Shown piece by piece: positions 10,453 to 19,799 of a stretch of DNA of 64,000 nucleotides (its first letter is position 1; each line of letters opens with the position of its first letter). Under the pieces are notes generated by a model. That model was not told where the DNA came from and did not search any database. It saw only the letters and a program-made list of their open reading frames with translations. Source of the DNA: an uncultured Pseudomonadales bacterium (GTDB taxonomy: Bacteria; Pseudomonadota; Gammaproteobacteria; Pseudomonadales; Porticoccaceae); contig CALSRZ010000001.1 in assembly GCA_943788895.1 (NCBI GenBank), forward strand, positions 248,001 to 312,000, given 5' to 3'. A program made the position numbers and the translations under genes.

Positions 10453-11442
10453 TTAATTAAGGCTGTTAAGGCCAATAAAGGTTCCCCCATTGTTATAGCT
10501 TAGCTCACGCATCAGAGCGGCGAATCGTATTGCCGAGGCGCTGGGTGATCCGCCCCGTGGGAAATGCACAGGAAAGCCAATCGCATGAATACGCACCAGC
10601 CGGTCGGCGCCGCGGTGGGCCTGGTTAAGATTGTCGATGGCTTTGACTATATTGCGAATCGAGCGTCCCTGAAAGTCGTCGCCCAAGGTGTAGATACTGA
10701 TCTTGCGATCGGCTTTGTAGAAGGTTTGAATCGCTGCATTAATCCCTTCAACCGGACTGGAGTTGCTAAATGGCGCCCAGGTATTTAAGGTTTTAATGAT
10801 GTTTTTGCGCATCTCCGGGCTATCCGGTATCCAGCGGCCACGGTAGGCGGAGAACATATACTGGCCCATATCATTGAGCACCTGCAGGCCTTTTACATCG
10901 GGATAGATGTCGAGAATATTGATCATCTCTTTTTTGACTTTTTCCCAGGCGGCAACCTGCATACTGCCGGAGGTGTCGATGACAAAAATAATATAGTCGC
11001 TGTCGACGGGAATACCGCCGATCAGTTTATTCTGCTGTTTAAATTCCGGGCCGAGCAGGCGCTCCATCTCCTCACTGAGAATCTGCATTACCAGTTGCAG
11101 CTGTTCTTTTTCGCGGGCCTGTGACTGGGATATCTGCACCGACTGTTTTTCAACACTGGCCAATTTGGCCTTAAGACGTGCCACTCGCTCGGTCAATTCG
11201 GAGAGCTGTTCTTTGCGGGATTTAAGCTGTTCATTGAGCACCACGGATTCACCGCGCACGTCAAATAGCTGCTCCTGATATTCTTTGACTGTCGCGCGCA
11301 GTTTGTTTTCTGCCTCTTCAAGGGCTGCGGGATCGCCGACTCGGGCTATAACTAATAGCAAGACAATAGCGCCAAAGCCACAGCTGATAACATCCAGAAA
11401 TGAGATGCTGGCTTCCTGAGATGCACGACGTTGACGTTTCAT
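10453..11442 (-). CDS. Membrane-anchored VWA-domain protein with ExbD/MotB-like N-terminal TM helix (paralog 2)
   Basis: SISFLDVISCGFGAIVLLLVI TM segment, coiled coil, VWA MIDAS FVIDTSGSM. Confidence 0.85.
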   Translation of the reverse strand: MKRQRRASQEASISFLDVISCGFGAIVLLLVIARVGDPAALEEAENKLRATVKEYQEQLFDVRGESVVLNEQLKSRKEQLSELTERVARLKAKLASVEKQSVQISQSQAREKEQLQLVMQILSEEMERLLGPEFKQQNKLIGGIPVDSDYIIFVIDTSGSMQVAAWEKVKKEMINILDIYPDVKGLQVLNDMGQYMFSAYRGRWIPDSPEMRKNIIKTLNTWAPFSNSSPVEGINAAIQTFYKADRKISIYTLGDDFQGRSIRNIVKAIDNLNQAHRGADRLVRIHAIGFPVHFPRGGSPSASAIRFAALMRELSYNNGGTFIGLNSLN

Positions 11443-12497
11443 GGCCAGTCTCGCGAGGGGGCAATAAAGGCTCCCTGAGTATTGAGTGCCAGCTGCCAGA
11501 ACAGTGCGGCGGCTTCTGGGTCACCCTCCATGGGAAAGAGGATGGTGTTGACTGGAATACCTCGTGGCAGGCTGTTGATGGCAGCGGCGAAGAAGTCGCG
11601 GCGCTGGCGGCCGCTAACCATATATTTTTTCGGTGGCGCGGCACCCTGGGTTGGCAGGCCATCGGTGAGTATAAATAGGTTGTCCGGTTTTTTTTCAAAG
11701 TCGTTAATCGAAGCGATGGCATTGATCAGGCTGGTGCCATTACCTGGTGAATAGTTGCGTAGACCCTCTACGGCTTTTTCCAATGCCAGGGAGTCGGCGG
11801 CATCCAGCCATTCGCCTTCGCTGCCGATAATTGCCGGCTGTGCACCGGTGTTAAAGATATAGAGTTGGAAGCGGCTACTTGGAGGCAGTTGAGCCAAAAG
11901 CCATTCCGTGGTGCGCATGGTCCAGATCCATTTTGGTGACTGCTTCTTCTGGCTGTCGTCCATATTGCGCCGGCGCACGGCGTTGACCACGGTGTCGGCG
12001 AGCATACTCGCGGAACCATCGACTAGAATCATCACTCGCTCGCCGCCGAGTTTGAGACCGGTCAGGTACTGGCGGTTACCGTCGCCAAGAAATTCGCGGA
12101 CCTTGTCGCCAAATTCCACCTCTTCCATCTGCGCGGTCTCTTTTTCCAGTTCCTCGACTTGGCGGCGCAGTTTGGCAATATCATCTTTGGGGTCGGCCTG
12201 AATACTTTTTTCCTGTTCCTGCAGATCGGTTATTACTCGATCAGAGGCACCTTGCGCAGTCACCAACTGCAGCTGCAGCTCCTTAAGGCTGTTAAGTAAT
12301 TCGACTTTTTCCCGCTCGGCCTGACTTATATCCTCTTGCAGCAGATCCACTTCCGAGGCCAGCCTTGGGTCTGGCAATTCGATCTCGGTGGCGTTGTGGC
12401 GGAGGATTAAAAACAGCAGGGTTACCGCGCCAAAGCCGCAGGCCATAATGTCCAGAAACGAGAGACTAAAGGCGATATTGCGACGCTTCTTAGCCAT
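11439..12497 (-). CDS. Membrane-anchored VWA-domain protein with ExbD/MotB-like N-terminal TM helix (paralog 1)
   Basis: SLSFLDIMACGFGAVTLLFLI TM segment, coiled coil, VWA MIDAS LVDGSASM, NGTSL, LTDGLP. Confidence 0.85.
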   Translation of the reverse strand: MAKKRRNIAFSLSFLDIMACGFGAVTLLFLILRHNATEIELPDPRLASEVDLLQEDISQAEREKVELLNSLKELQLQLVTAQGASDRVITDLQEQEKSIQADPKDDIAKLRRQVEELEKETAQMEEVEFGDKVREFLGDGNRQYLTGLKLGGERVMILVDGSASMLADTVVNAVRRRNMDDSQKKQSPKWIWTMRTTEWLLAQLPPSSRFQLYIFNTGAQPAIIGSEGEWLDAADSLALEKAVEGLRNYSPGNGTSLINAIASINDFEKKPDNLFILTDGLPTQGAAPPKKYMVSGRQRRDFFAAAINSLPRGIPVNTILFPMEGDPEAAALFWQLALNTQGAFIAPSRDWP

Positions 12498-13797
12498 TGC
12501 AGACCTCGATCAGCAGCAGCTGATAGTCGCCGATAAATATTTTTCCGCCGGGCTGGGCAGTCTCGGGCAATTCTATGCTGCTGGTGCTGTCGCGATGGAT
12601 AATGTTGAGGCCCTGCTTATTTATCGATATAACCAGTGCGGCGCTCTTATCCACCAGCGGGGTAATATTGAGTCGCTTGCCATCCATGGCGATACTTAGC
12701 GGCTCGCTAAGTAGCCAGGCTCTACCCTGATAGAGCAGATGAGTTGCCGGGGTAGGGGGTGCGGTATCTGTACTGCGCCTGCCACTGTTAACTGGAAGCT
12801 CTTGAATCGAGGTGATTCGATGCAGATTATCGCTCTTTTCAATAAGTGACTGATGATAATTGAGGCAGTTATCAACGCCCTGGGTCTCGTTGAGTTCTCG
12901 GGCAGCACTAAACCCTGAATGCAGCGCTGAGATCAGTTTTGTGTTGTGGGAAAAGGTGATATCTGCGGCGGCGGTTTTTTTGATCAGCCGGTTTAAACTC
13001 TCCAGGCGACTCGCTAAAAGCAGTTCAATATCTTTTTTGCGCAATAGTATTTGCAGATCACCACGGGGTGAGGCGATGCTTAGATCGCATTCTGAAAGCC
13101 CGCCAATGCGCCTGCTGAGTCCGGGTAGCTGATCATAGATTGCCTGTTCACCCTCCGAGGTATGCAGTGGATCATAACGGTGATTCTTGATCGTCAGGTC
13201 GCGGATATAGCTGGCCAGGGCATTGTAGACGTGGCTGGCACCTATATCGGGAATAACCTGATGGGCTTTGATACGCAGATTGCTGCGCTCAAAACTGACT
13301 TGGCTGACAACCATCTGGTGCATCTGCAGGTCCACATACAGGGTCTGCTTTTCTGCGCCGTTGATCTCTTTAATCGAGTCTTCGAGATACAGACAGTCAG
13401 CGAGACTGCTGTCGACAATCGCCACTATGCTGGTTTTCAGTGCACCGGTCAGGCCCAGCAGCAGGGACAGCTGTTGATCGTCAAAGGTGCTTGGAACACT
13501 GAGAATTAACTGCTCTGGAGAACCGGCTTTGGTCAGCAGATTCTGCAGCTGTGCAAAGGCAATATCGGCGTGGTGGCGAGCCCAGTGCTGATCGCCGGGC
13601 AGCTGCGCCTGATTGAGTTGTCGCCAGTAATCGCGGTAGATATTTTGTGGCTGTAACCAGGCCTGCTGTTGCGCTGCCAGGCCGGTGATAATGCCCTGTT
13701 CGGTATGCAGTGCATATCCGGGTTCGCAGAACACCTCGCCGTCCTGAGTTTTAATCAGTAGCGCCTGGTCATTGAGTTCGAGAACAGCAGTGCTCAT
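12490..13797 (-). CDS. Degenerate actin/Hsp70-like ATPase-fold protein (putative)
   Basis: Weak Hsp70-like features (LILSVPSTFDDQQLSLLLGL; TLYVDLQMHQMVVSQV); 8-bp overlap with the VWA gene. Confidence 0.5.
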   Translation of the reverse strand: MSTAVLELNDQALLIKTQDGEVFCEPGYALHTEQGIITGLAAQQQAWLQPQNIYRDYWRQLNQAQLPGDQHWARHHADIAFAQLQNLLTKAGSPEQLILSVPSTFDDQQLSLLLGLTGALKTSIVAIVDSSLADCLYLEDSIKEINGAEKQTLYVDLQMHQMVVSQVSFERSNLRIKAHQVIPDIGASHVYNALASYIRDLTIKNHRYDPLHTSEGEQAIYDQLPGLSRRIGGLSECDLSIASPRGDLQILLRKKDIELLLASRLESLNRLIKKTAAADITFSHNTKLISALHSGFSAARELNETQGVDNCLNYHQSLIEKSDNLHRITSIQELPVNSGRRSTDTAPPTPATHLLYQGRAWLLSEPLSIAMDGKRLNITPLVDKSAALVISINKQGLNIIHRDSTSSIELPETAQPGGKIFIGDYQLLLIEVCNG

Positions 13798-13800
13798 GGT

Positions 13801-14595
13801 CTATTTCGCTTTTAAAAAACGCAGCAGGTTGTTTTCACAGTAGGCGTGGGAGTCGAGCACCAGGCGCTCCTGAATCAGCTGTAGCTGGTGCATAAAAAAC
13901 ATCACCAGCATGCTGATCAGCAGGGCGATAAATGTTGAGTTAAAGGCTACGCCGAGGCTGCTGGTAACGCCGGCAATATTGCCCTGCATGGCTTCGTGAG
14001 CCTGTCCCAGTGCGGCGCCTATACCGCGCACGGTGCCGATAAAGCCGATGGAGGGAATCGCCCAGGTGATATAGCGAACCATGGAGAGTTCTGAATCGAG
14101 TCGATCATTTTCATTGCTGCACACGGTATTCACTGCATCGGTTGCCGATTGAACGCTGTCGGTGACCTGAAAGCGGGTGAGGGCGATTTGCAGGGCGCGG
14201 GGCAAGAGCATTGGACGCTGATCATCGGGCAGTGATTGCAGTGGCCTGGCCAGTTGGCTGGCATCTTCTGGCAATACCCTTGACCCTTCGCTGATGGAGA
14301 TTAAGGGGCGGTTAAACATCTTTTGTTCGCGGAGGGCGCTGCGGGTTTTGTAACCCATAATGGCTAGGGCCCAGAACATCAGAATAAAACAGGCTTCCTG
14401 TTCGAAGTCTTTGATCACAATAAAGAATGAGCGCGGCACTTCATAGTCTTCGCCAGCGGCGGCCATTTCGGCGTGATGACGAATGGTGCTCTCGGCATTG
14501 GGGCGCACCACGGTGACAAATATGGCGTGGACAATAATAACCGCGAGTAGCAGGGCGATTAACTGGAAGAACATCTCATTGGTATGACTTTTCAT
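13801..14595 (-). CDS. MotA/TolQ/ExbB proton channel family protein
   Basis: Family signature PSIGFIGTVRGIGAALGQAHEA...GVTSSLGVAFNSTFIALLISM, multiple TM helices. Confidence 0.9.
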   Translation of the reverse strand: MKSHTNEMFFQLIALLLAVIIVHAIFVTVVRPNAESTIRHHAEMAAAGEDYEVPRSFFIVIKDFEQEACFILMFWALAIMGYKTRSALREQKMFNRPLISISEGSRVLPEDASQLARPLQSLPDDQRPMLLPRALQIALTRFQVTDSVQSATDAVNTVCSNENDRLDSELSMVRYITWAIPSIGFIGTVRGIGAALGQAHEAMQGNIAGVTSSLGVAFNSTFIALLISMLVMFFMHQLQLIQERLVLDSHAYCENNLLRFLKAK

Positions 14596-14625
14596 TTGAG
14601 TATCCCTGATGCAAAAAAGTGGTTG

Positions 14626-14880
14626 TTAAATATCTGATGGAAGAGGAACCGGGAAGTCTTCGGAGATCTCTTCGCTAGGTTTAAAATCGTCGGCAGTTTT
14701 TGACTCTTCTGCAGTTTGGTCTGTCTGCCCATCGTTTTTAGGCTGCGGCTGTTGGGTCTGTTCCTCTGACTCTGCTGTGTCAGCCGACCACAGTGGTGTT
14801 GAAAAAGCAGTGGCCGCCAGAATTGTCAGTGCCAGCCAAAAGCTGCGGATTCTGCTTTGATGCTTGCTGTAACTGTTCAT
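14626..14880 (-). CDS. Small secreted acidic protein
   Basis: Signal peptide then low-complexity E/Q/D-rich region; 4-bp overlap with the upstream gene. Confidence 0.55.
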   Translation of the reverse strand: MNSYSKHQSRIRSFWLALTILAATAFSTPLWSADTAESEEQTQQPQPKNDGQTDQTAEESKTADDFKPSEEISEDFPVPLPSDI

Positions 14881-16949
14881 AGATCACTTCCAGGTTTATC
14901 GACATAACGGGCAATTCTAAAGCCCAGATCAATGCGCCCGTCGTTTCCGGAGTCGCGATAACTAAGGCGCAGCTCGGTACGTGAGGCGAGAGCCCAGCTG
15001 GCACCGCGAATCACATGTTTGTTGCCCTGTTGTGGGCCGCGGGGATCGACTTCTGGCTCACCGCGCCGGGGGCGGATATCAAAATAGTCATTGACCCATT
15101 CAGCGACATTGCCGCTCATCTCATAGAGCCCTTTGCTGTTGGCTTTAAAGCTACCAACCACGGCTGACACTGGATACTGATCATTGTAGTTGGGCAGGGT
15201 AAAGCTGATAAGAGCTCTGGCGCTTTGATCGGCATAGTTGTCGGTGACTTCCAGGGGCGGATAGAGATCATTGCTCCAGGGGAAGATATGACTTTTTGAC
15301 TGCGCGTCGATTTTTGCCGCCCAGGCCCATTCCGCCTCGGTGGGAAGTCGGTAGCCATGGGCATCCCAGTTAAAGCCGACAATGCGACTCTCTTCAATAA
15401 TATAGAACGGCGGCAGGCCCTCTTTGCGGCTCAACCAGTTGCAGAACAGTGCGGCATCTTGCCAGCTGACTCGGGCAACCGGCTGGTCGTTCATATCCAG
15501 AGTCTGTCCTTTGATTGCCGTCGAGCTGTGTTGATCTTTCCAGCGCCGATACTGGGCGTTGGTGGTTTCGTGGGTGGCCAGATAAAAGGGGCGTTTAAGG
15601 GCGACCGAACGCTCTGCTTCATTGGCGCGTCTGCCGGGCTGTCGCCGCGGTGCGCCGAGCATAAACTGCTGATCGGGGCGGAACAGTTTTAACTGGATAC
15701 CCACTGAGCTGTTTGCCGTCGGAGGGCGTGATGCCCAGTAGGCCTGCTCTAGGGTCAGTAATTTAACGGTCAGTGCCTGCTGGTGCCCGGGCCTTGGAGT
15801 AACTGTCATCGACTTGGTCTGGTAGCCGGATTTCTCAACGCTGATGCTGTGTGGCTTGGCATTTAGGGAGAGAGTCTGGCTGCCGCTGCCCTGGCTTTTA
15901 CCATCTACTTTAATCGTTGCATCTGCAGGGCTTACTCTTAGCTGAACTGTGCCTATATTGGGGGTCAGATCAACATTTAAATCGGCCTGTTGCTCGGGTT
16001 TTACGGCAATGGATCTGGTAGCTTTCAGGTAGCCTTCGAGAAACAGTTCGACTTTATGTTTTGTAAACGGTGCCACATCGACTAACAGGGGAGTCACACC
16101 TGAAAACTGCTTATCGATGGTAATACTTGCACCCTGGGGTGAACTGTTAATGGCCAGCTGGCCATCGGCAACAATCATTTCAATCAGTGGGTGCTGTGCT
16201 TTAGTGCCGGCTTTGACGGTGATCTGCTGTTGCAGGGTTTTATAGCCAGCGGCTCTAAGGGTTATCTGACTGCCGGTTTCCAGTACTTCGGCGGTGATCG
16301 GTGTCTGGCCAATCAGCCGATCGTCGATATACAGTTCGGCCCCTGCGGGAACTGTGGTGAAATCCATATGCCCCCACGCCGGTTGCAATGTGATCTCTAC
16401 AGCCTGAGTTTTACCGAGACCTTCGATTTGCACTTCCTGCTGCAGGGGGAAGTAGCGGTATTTTCTAAAGTCGAGTTTGTGGGCACCGCGACTTATTTGC
16501 TCGAGAGTGCCGGGGACGGTGCCGGCCAGTTGGTCGTCAATGTATACCTCTATATCACTGAGGCTGGCATTGATCAATAGATTGCCCGGCAGTGGTTGTA
16601 GGCTGATATCGATCTGCTGGGTGGCCTGATCGCTGACCTCAATGGTTTTGCTCAGTGGGTAGTAGCCAGGTGCTTCGGCACTGAGCTGATGCTCGCCGCG
16701 CAGCAAGAGATAGTTATCGCCAATATGGAAGGTCAGACCGCTGATATCGACCACCGCTGTGGCGGGGTCGAGGCGCAGGATCAGTGCCCGCGCGGCAAAT
16801 AAAAACACCAGAATCAGCACTGCTACCAGTGTAAACGCGGTGGTGAAAAGCAATGCGCCAGAGGGTCTGGTGCTGCGCTTCTGCGCTTTGCTTTGCAGCG
16901 GCGTAAAGTCGGTTGCAGTCAGTGGCGGGGTATTATTTTTGTCGACCAT
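14877..16949 (-). CDS. PEGA-repeat protein with C-terminal FGE-sulfatase/SUMF1-like domain, single TM anchor
   Basis: Several PEGA-like repeats (VPAGAELYIDDRLIGQTP; SPQGASITIDKQFSGVTP); SUMF-type RLPTEAEWAWAAK, GLYEMSGNVAEWVNDYF, VIRGASW, LGFRIAR. Confidence 0.85.
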   Translation of the reverse strand: MVDKNNTPPLTATDFTPLQSKAQKRSTRPSGALLFTTAFTLVAVLILVFLFAARALILRLDPATAVVDISGLTFHIGDNYLLLRGEHQLSAEAPGYYPLSKTIEVSDQATQQIDISLQPLPGNLLINASLSDIEVYIDDQLAGTVPGTLEQISRGAHKLDFRKYRYFPLQQEVQIEGLGKTQAVEITLQPAWGHMDFTTVPAGAELYIDDRLIGQTPITAEVLETGSQITLRAAGYKTLQQQITVKAGTKAQHPLIEMIVADGQLAINSSPQGASITIDKQFSGVTPLLVDVAPFTKHKVELFLEGYLKATRSIAVKPEQQADLNVDLTPNIGTVQLRVSPADATIKVDGKSQGSGSQTLSLNAKPHSISVEKSGYQTKSMTVTPRPGHQQALTVKLLTLEQAYWASRPPTANSSVGIQLKLFRPDQQFMLGAPRRQPGRRANEAERSVALKRPFYLATHETTNAQYRRWKDQHSSTAIKGQTLDMNDQPVARVSWQDAALFCNWLSRKEGLPPFYIIEESRIVGFNWDAHGYRLPTEAEWAWAAKIDAQSKSHIFPWSNDLYPPLEVTDNYADQSARALISFTLPNYNDQYPVSAVVGSFKANSKGLYEMSGNVAEWVNDYFDIRPRRGEPEVDPRGPQQGNKHVIRGASWALASRTELRLSYRDSGNDGRIDLGFRIARYVDKPGSDL

Positions 16950-17061
16950 AGTTTTCTAATTATATCCGTCACATATTTCGTTGCTAGGGCTGGCGTGATA
17001 TCAGTATGGCCCCTGAGTCCCTGTGATGTTTAACTTTTTTCGGTCTTATAAATAGCTCTGT

Positions 17062-18570
17062 TTAGATAGCCTCATTGCAGCTAATGGTAATCGGTGAGTC
17101 CAGGCCCTTGTCGGTCAGGGTAAATTCGATACGTACATCGCGATAACCGGCCCTGCTGCCGGCGACAATATAGCGGCCGGGTTTAAGGGATACCGAGGTT
17201 CTCTCAAAAGTACCCAGTCTGGCGACTCTAAACAGGGTGACATTGGTATTGCTGTCGGAGGACAGGGTCACTTCTACTGGTGTTTGCGAGGCTTTTATAA
17301 TCTGTTTAAGGGTTTTAATCTGGTTGCTTAACAGCGGGCCGGGATTGGCAATTCCTGAGGCATCGCGCATGGTCTTTTGCGCTTTACGGAGTTGGCTGCT
17401 GGACGCCAGTGCCAGTGGGTCTTCGATAATCCCGCGAATTCGCCTGTCGAGGTCGGCGCGGACATTGACCGGAATCTGTTTGACTTTAACGTCGGTCAGG
17501 GTTGCATCGGTCAGCAGGAGTTTTTCATAGATAGATTTTGCCTGCTGCCACTGCTCCTGTTTGGCAAATTGGTCAGCGCGGGCCATATTATTTGTCACCC
17601 AGAGTTGTGAGCGACGTGTCTCCAGCTGTGCCAGCGCCTGTTTGACGGCGGGGTGGTCGATATAGACTTTGCCAGCTCGATTAAAGGCGGCTGTTGCCTG
17701 TTCGAAGCTGTTGTTGTCCAGTTCTCTAAAACCCTGACTCATATGCCCCCGAAAACGCTGTTCGGTTATTTTTTGCTCGGTTTTAGCCAGCGCGGCGGTG
17801 GCTTTTTTGTGCTTTGGATCCAGAGTTACTGCGCTGCTAAATGCCTTTTTGGCGGCGCTGAGCTGGCTGAGGGCGCTGTGTTTTTCACCCTGCTGCAGGG
17901 CTTCTATAAGCCGCGGTAAATTGGCGACTCGCTGGCTGAGTTGCTGTACTTTTTTATCGCTGGGTGCCATGGCGCTGGCCAGTTCAATATTGCTGGTGGC
18001 GGTGCTGAGAATGCTCTCTTCGATCGCATTACTAGCCTCGTCTATAGCCTTGGCGAGAGTCATTTTCCCCGTAGTTTCGAGATTACTGAGGCCGTCGAGG
18101 GCGCTCTGGTAGCTGGCCACGGATTTGGCATACTCTCCGTATTGATACTGCTGGTCACCGCGCTCTATCTGCTCCATTGCCTGCTTAAACTCGAACTCTC
18201 CCCAGAGTTCGACGCGCTTTTCCTGCAGGCGATCGCGGCGGGCAATAATCTCCGCCAAAAGAGTCTGCGCATCCTGGCGATACTTGGTTTTTTGCGCAGC
18301 TGTTGAGGGGCTGACCACGGTGGCGGATGCACTGGGGCTGGTGTTTTCGCTCTCTGATGAATAGTTGATCCAGGGTTCGGTAACGCTGTTTGGCAGTATA
18401 AAAATCACCGCGCTGGCCAGTAGCAGGAGCACAGTGATAACTATTTTCTGTACGCCGCTCTGATGGACACCACTTAGACGCGCACCACTGATCACTGGTT
18501 TTTGCCGGCCGTTGCTATGCAGGTTAAAAGCAGAGTCTACACTGGCCTGTTTGGCGTCTCTGGTATCCAT
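17062..18570 (-). CDS. TPR-repeat protein with single TM helix and PEGA-like C-terminus
   Basis: TM segment IVITVLLLLASAVIFIL, TPR-like helices, C-terminal LKPGRYIVAGSRAGYRDV. Confidence 0.65.
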   Translation of the reverse strand: MDTRDAKQASVDSAFNLHSNGRQKPVISGARLSGVHQSGVQKIVITVLLLLASAVIFILPNSVTEPWINYSSESENTSPSASATVVSPSTAAQKTKYRQDAQTLLAEIIARRDRLQEKRVELWGEFEFKQAMEQIERGDQQYQYGEYAKSVASYQSALDGLSNLETTGKMTLAKAIDEASNAIEESILSTATSNIELASAMAPSDKKVQQLSQRVANLPRLIEALQQGEKHSALSQLSAAKKAFSSAVTLDPKHKKATAALAKTEQKITEQRFRGHMSQGFRELDNNSFEQATAAFNRAGKVYIDHPAVKQALAQLETRRSQLWVTNNMARADQFAKQEQWQQAKSIYEKLLLTDATLTDVKVKQIPVNVRADLDRRIRGIIEDPLALASSSQLRKAQKTMRDASGIANPGPLLSNQIKTLKQIIKASQTPVEVTLSSDSNTNVTLFRVARLGTFERTSVSLKPGRYIVAGSRAGYRDVRIEFTLTDKGLDSPITISCNEAI

Positions 18571-18573
18571 GAC

Positions 18574-19782
18574 TTAGGGTGTACTGCGTTCCTGTTGGTA
18601 AATCTTGCCCAACAGTTCCTGCCACTGTTGATACTGAGCCTGAACCGTGCCGGTCAGGGTGACAGTGCGGTCTTCCAGTTCGATAACCTGAGGGGCAATT
18701 TCTGCCTCGAGAGAGGAGCCCATCTCTGCCACTGCCTCGCTGTATTCCGAGGCTTTCTGTTTTTTGTCGAGGCCGGATTTGATTACAAACCCACCCACTG
18801 CGGCAGTCGCGGTGCCAGCGTCGTCAGCGATACTGGTGCGCGCTTGGGAGCGGCCGTAAATTCCTGCCAGAATGGCGCCAATACCGGCGATTACCTGTCG
18901 GTTGCCCTGGGCATTAAGCTGTCGCGCCTTGACCACTGAGTCGTAGGAGGAGCGGCGGAAATCCTGGTAGGCGAGGTGCATCTGCTGGGAGAATCCGTCG
19001 TAATAATCCTGCATGGTGTCGACATAGAGATAGTCGCGTTCGCGGATTTTGCGCACACGTATCAGAATGCTGTCATTTTCCGCTGGCAGTCGCGAGATAC
19101 TCAACAGTCCTTTGCGATCTTCCTCGACATAGTTATCAAAGGCTTCGGGTGAGAATTTTCTGGCAAAACGCAGCTCGGAAATCGTGCGCAGATCCTCTGC
19201 CCGCTGGTCGCTGATCTTTTCCCGGTAGGCAAGCAGATCGTTGGCGATGCGGATAAACAGATTTTGGAATGGGTCGCCGAGGCTTTTTAGGCGGCGGTCG
19301 TAGGCGTACTTGCCGGTGGTCTGTTTATAGCGTTTTTTAAACCATTTTTTGCCGCTGCTATCGACCACTGCAATCTCCAGATCCATGGTCTCGCCGTCGG
19401 ACTGGTGAATGGTACCGGTGATATACAGGTCCATTATCACATCGCTGTTGGGGGTGACTCGAATAGCCCCCCAGGCACCGCTTTTTTCCAATACTTTGCC
19501 GAGCTGATTGGAGAAGTAGATCGCCTCTGCATAGCGGACTTCAGGAAAGACGGTGTCGTTTTCATCGGTGAGATAGAGGCCGTCGTTGAGGGTTGGAATG
19601 CCGACATCCAAAAGTGTTTCTATGGGGAATGATCGCGACGGGGTGTTTAGGGTCAGGGTCGTCGATGAGGTTACTTTGTCGACAGCTGCCTGAGCTGTTG
19701 TCACAGATAATGTGCACAGTACAAAGCCGCATATTAGCGCGATGGTTTTACTGGGCATTGCGAAGAGGTTGCTGATTATCAT
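18574..19782 (-). CDS. Hypothetical secreted protein
   Basis: Signal peptide SKTIALICGFVLCTLSVTTAQA; 3 bp from the neighbouring gene. Confidence 0.65.
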   Translation of the reverse strand: MIISNLFAMPSKTIALICGFVLCTLSVTTAQAAVDKVTSSTTLTLNTPSRSFPIETLLDVGIPTLNDGLYLTDENDTVFPEVRYAEAIYFSNQLGKVLEKSGAWGAIRVTPNSDVIMDLYITGTIHQSDGETMDLEIAVVDSSGKKWFKKRYKQTTGKYAYDRRLKSLGDPFQNLFIRIANDLLAYREKISDQRAEDLRTISELRFARKFSPEAFDNYVEEDRKGLLSISRLPAENDSILIRVRKIRERDYLYVDTMQDYYDGFSQQMHLAYQDFRRSSYDSVVKARQLNAQGNRQVIAGIGAILAGIYGRSQARTSIADDAGTATAAVGGFVIKSGLDKKQKASEYSEAVAEMGSSLEAEIAPQVIELEDRTVTLTGTVQAQYQQWQELLGKIYQQERSTP

Positions 19783-19799
19783 AAGTATAAGCCTTGATC

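Noticed and set aside
10453-12497. Bat aerotolerance operon (paired VWA proteins)
   Set aside because: No MoxR ATPase, BatD or DUF58 gene; the VWA proteins have ExbD-like N-termini and a MotA partner.
10453-14595. Zorya-like anti-phage system (MotA-like plus membrane partner)
   Set aside because: No OmpA-domain ZorB, helicase or nuclease components; partners are VWA, PEGA/FGE and lipoproteins, so an envelope role fits better.
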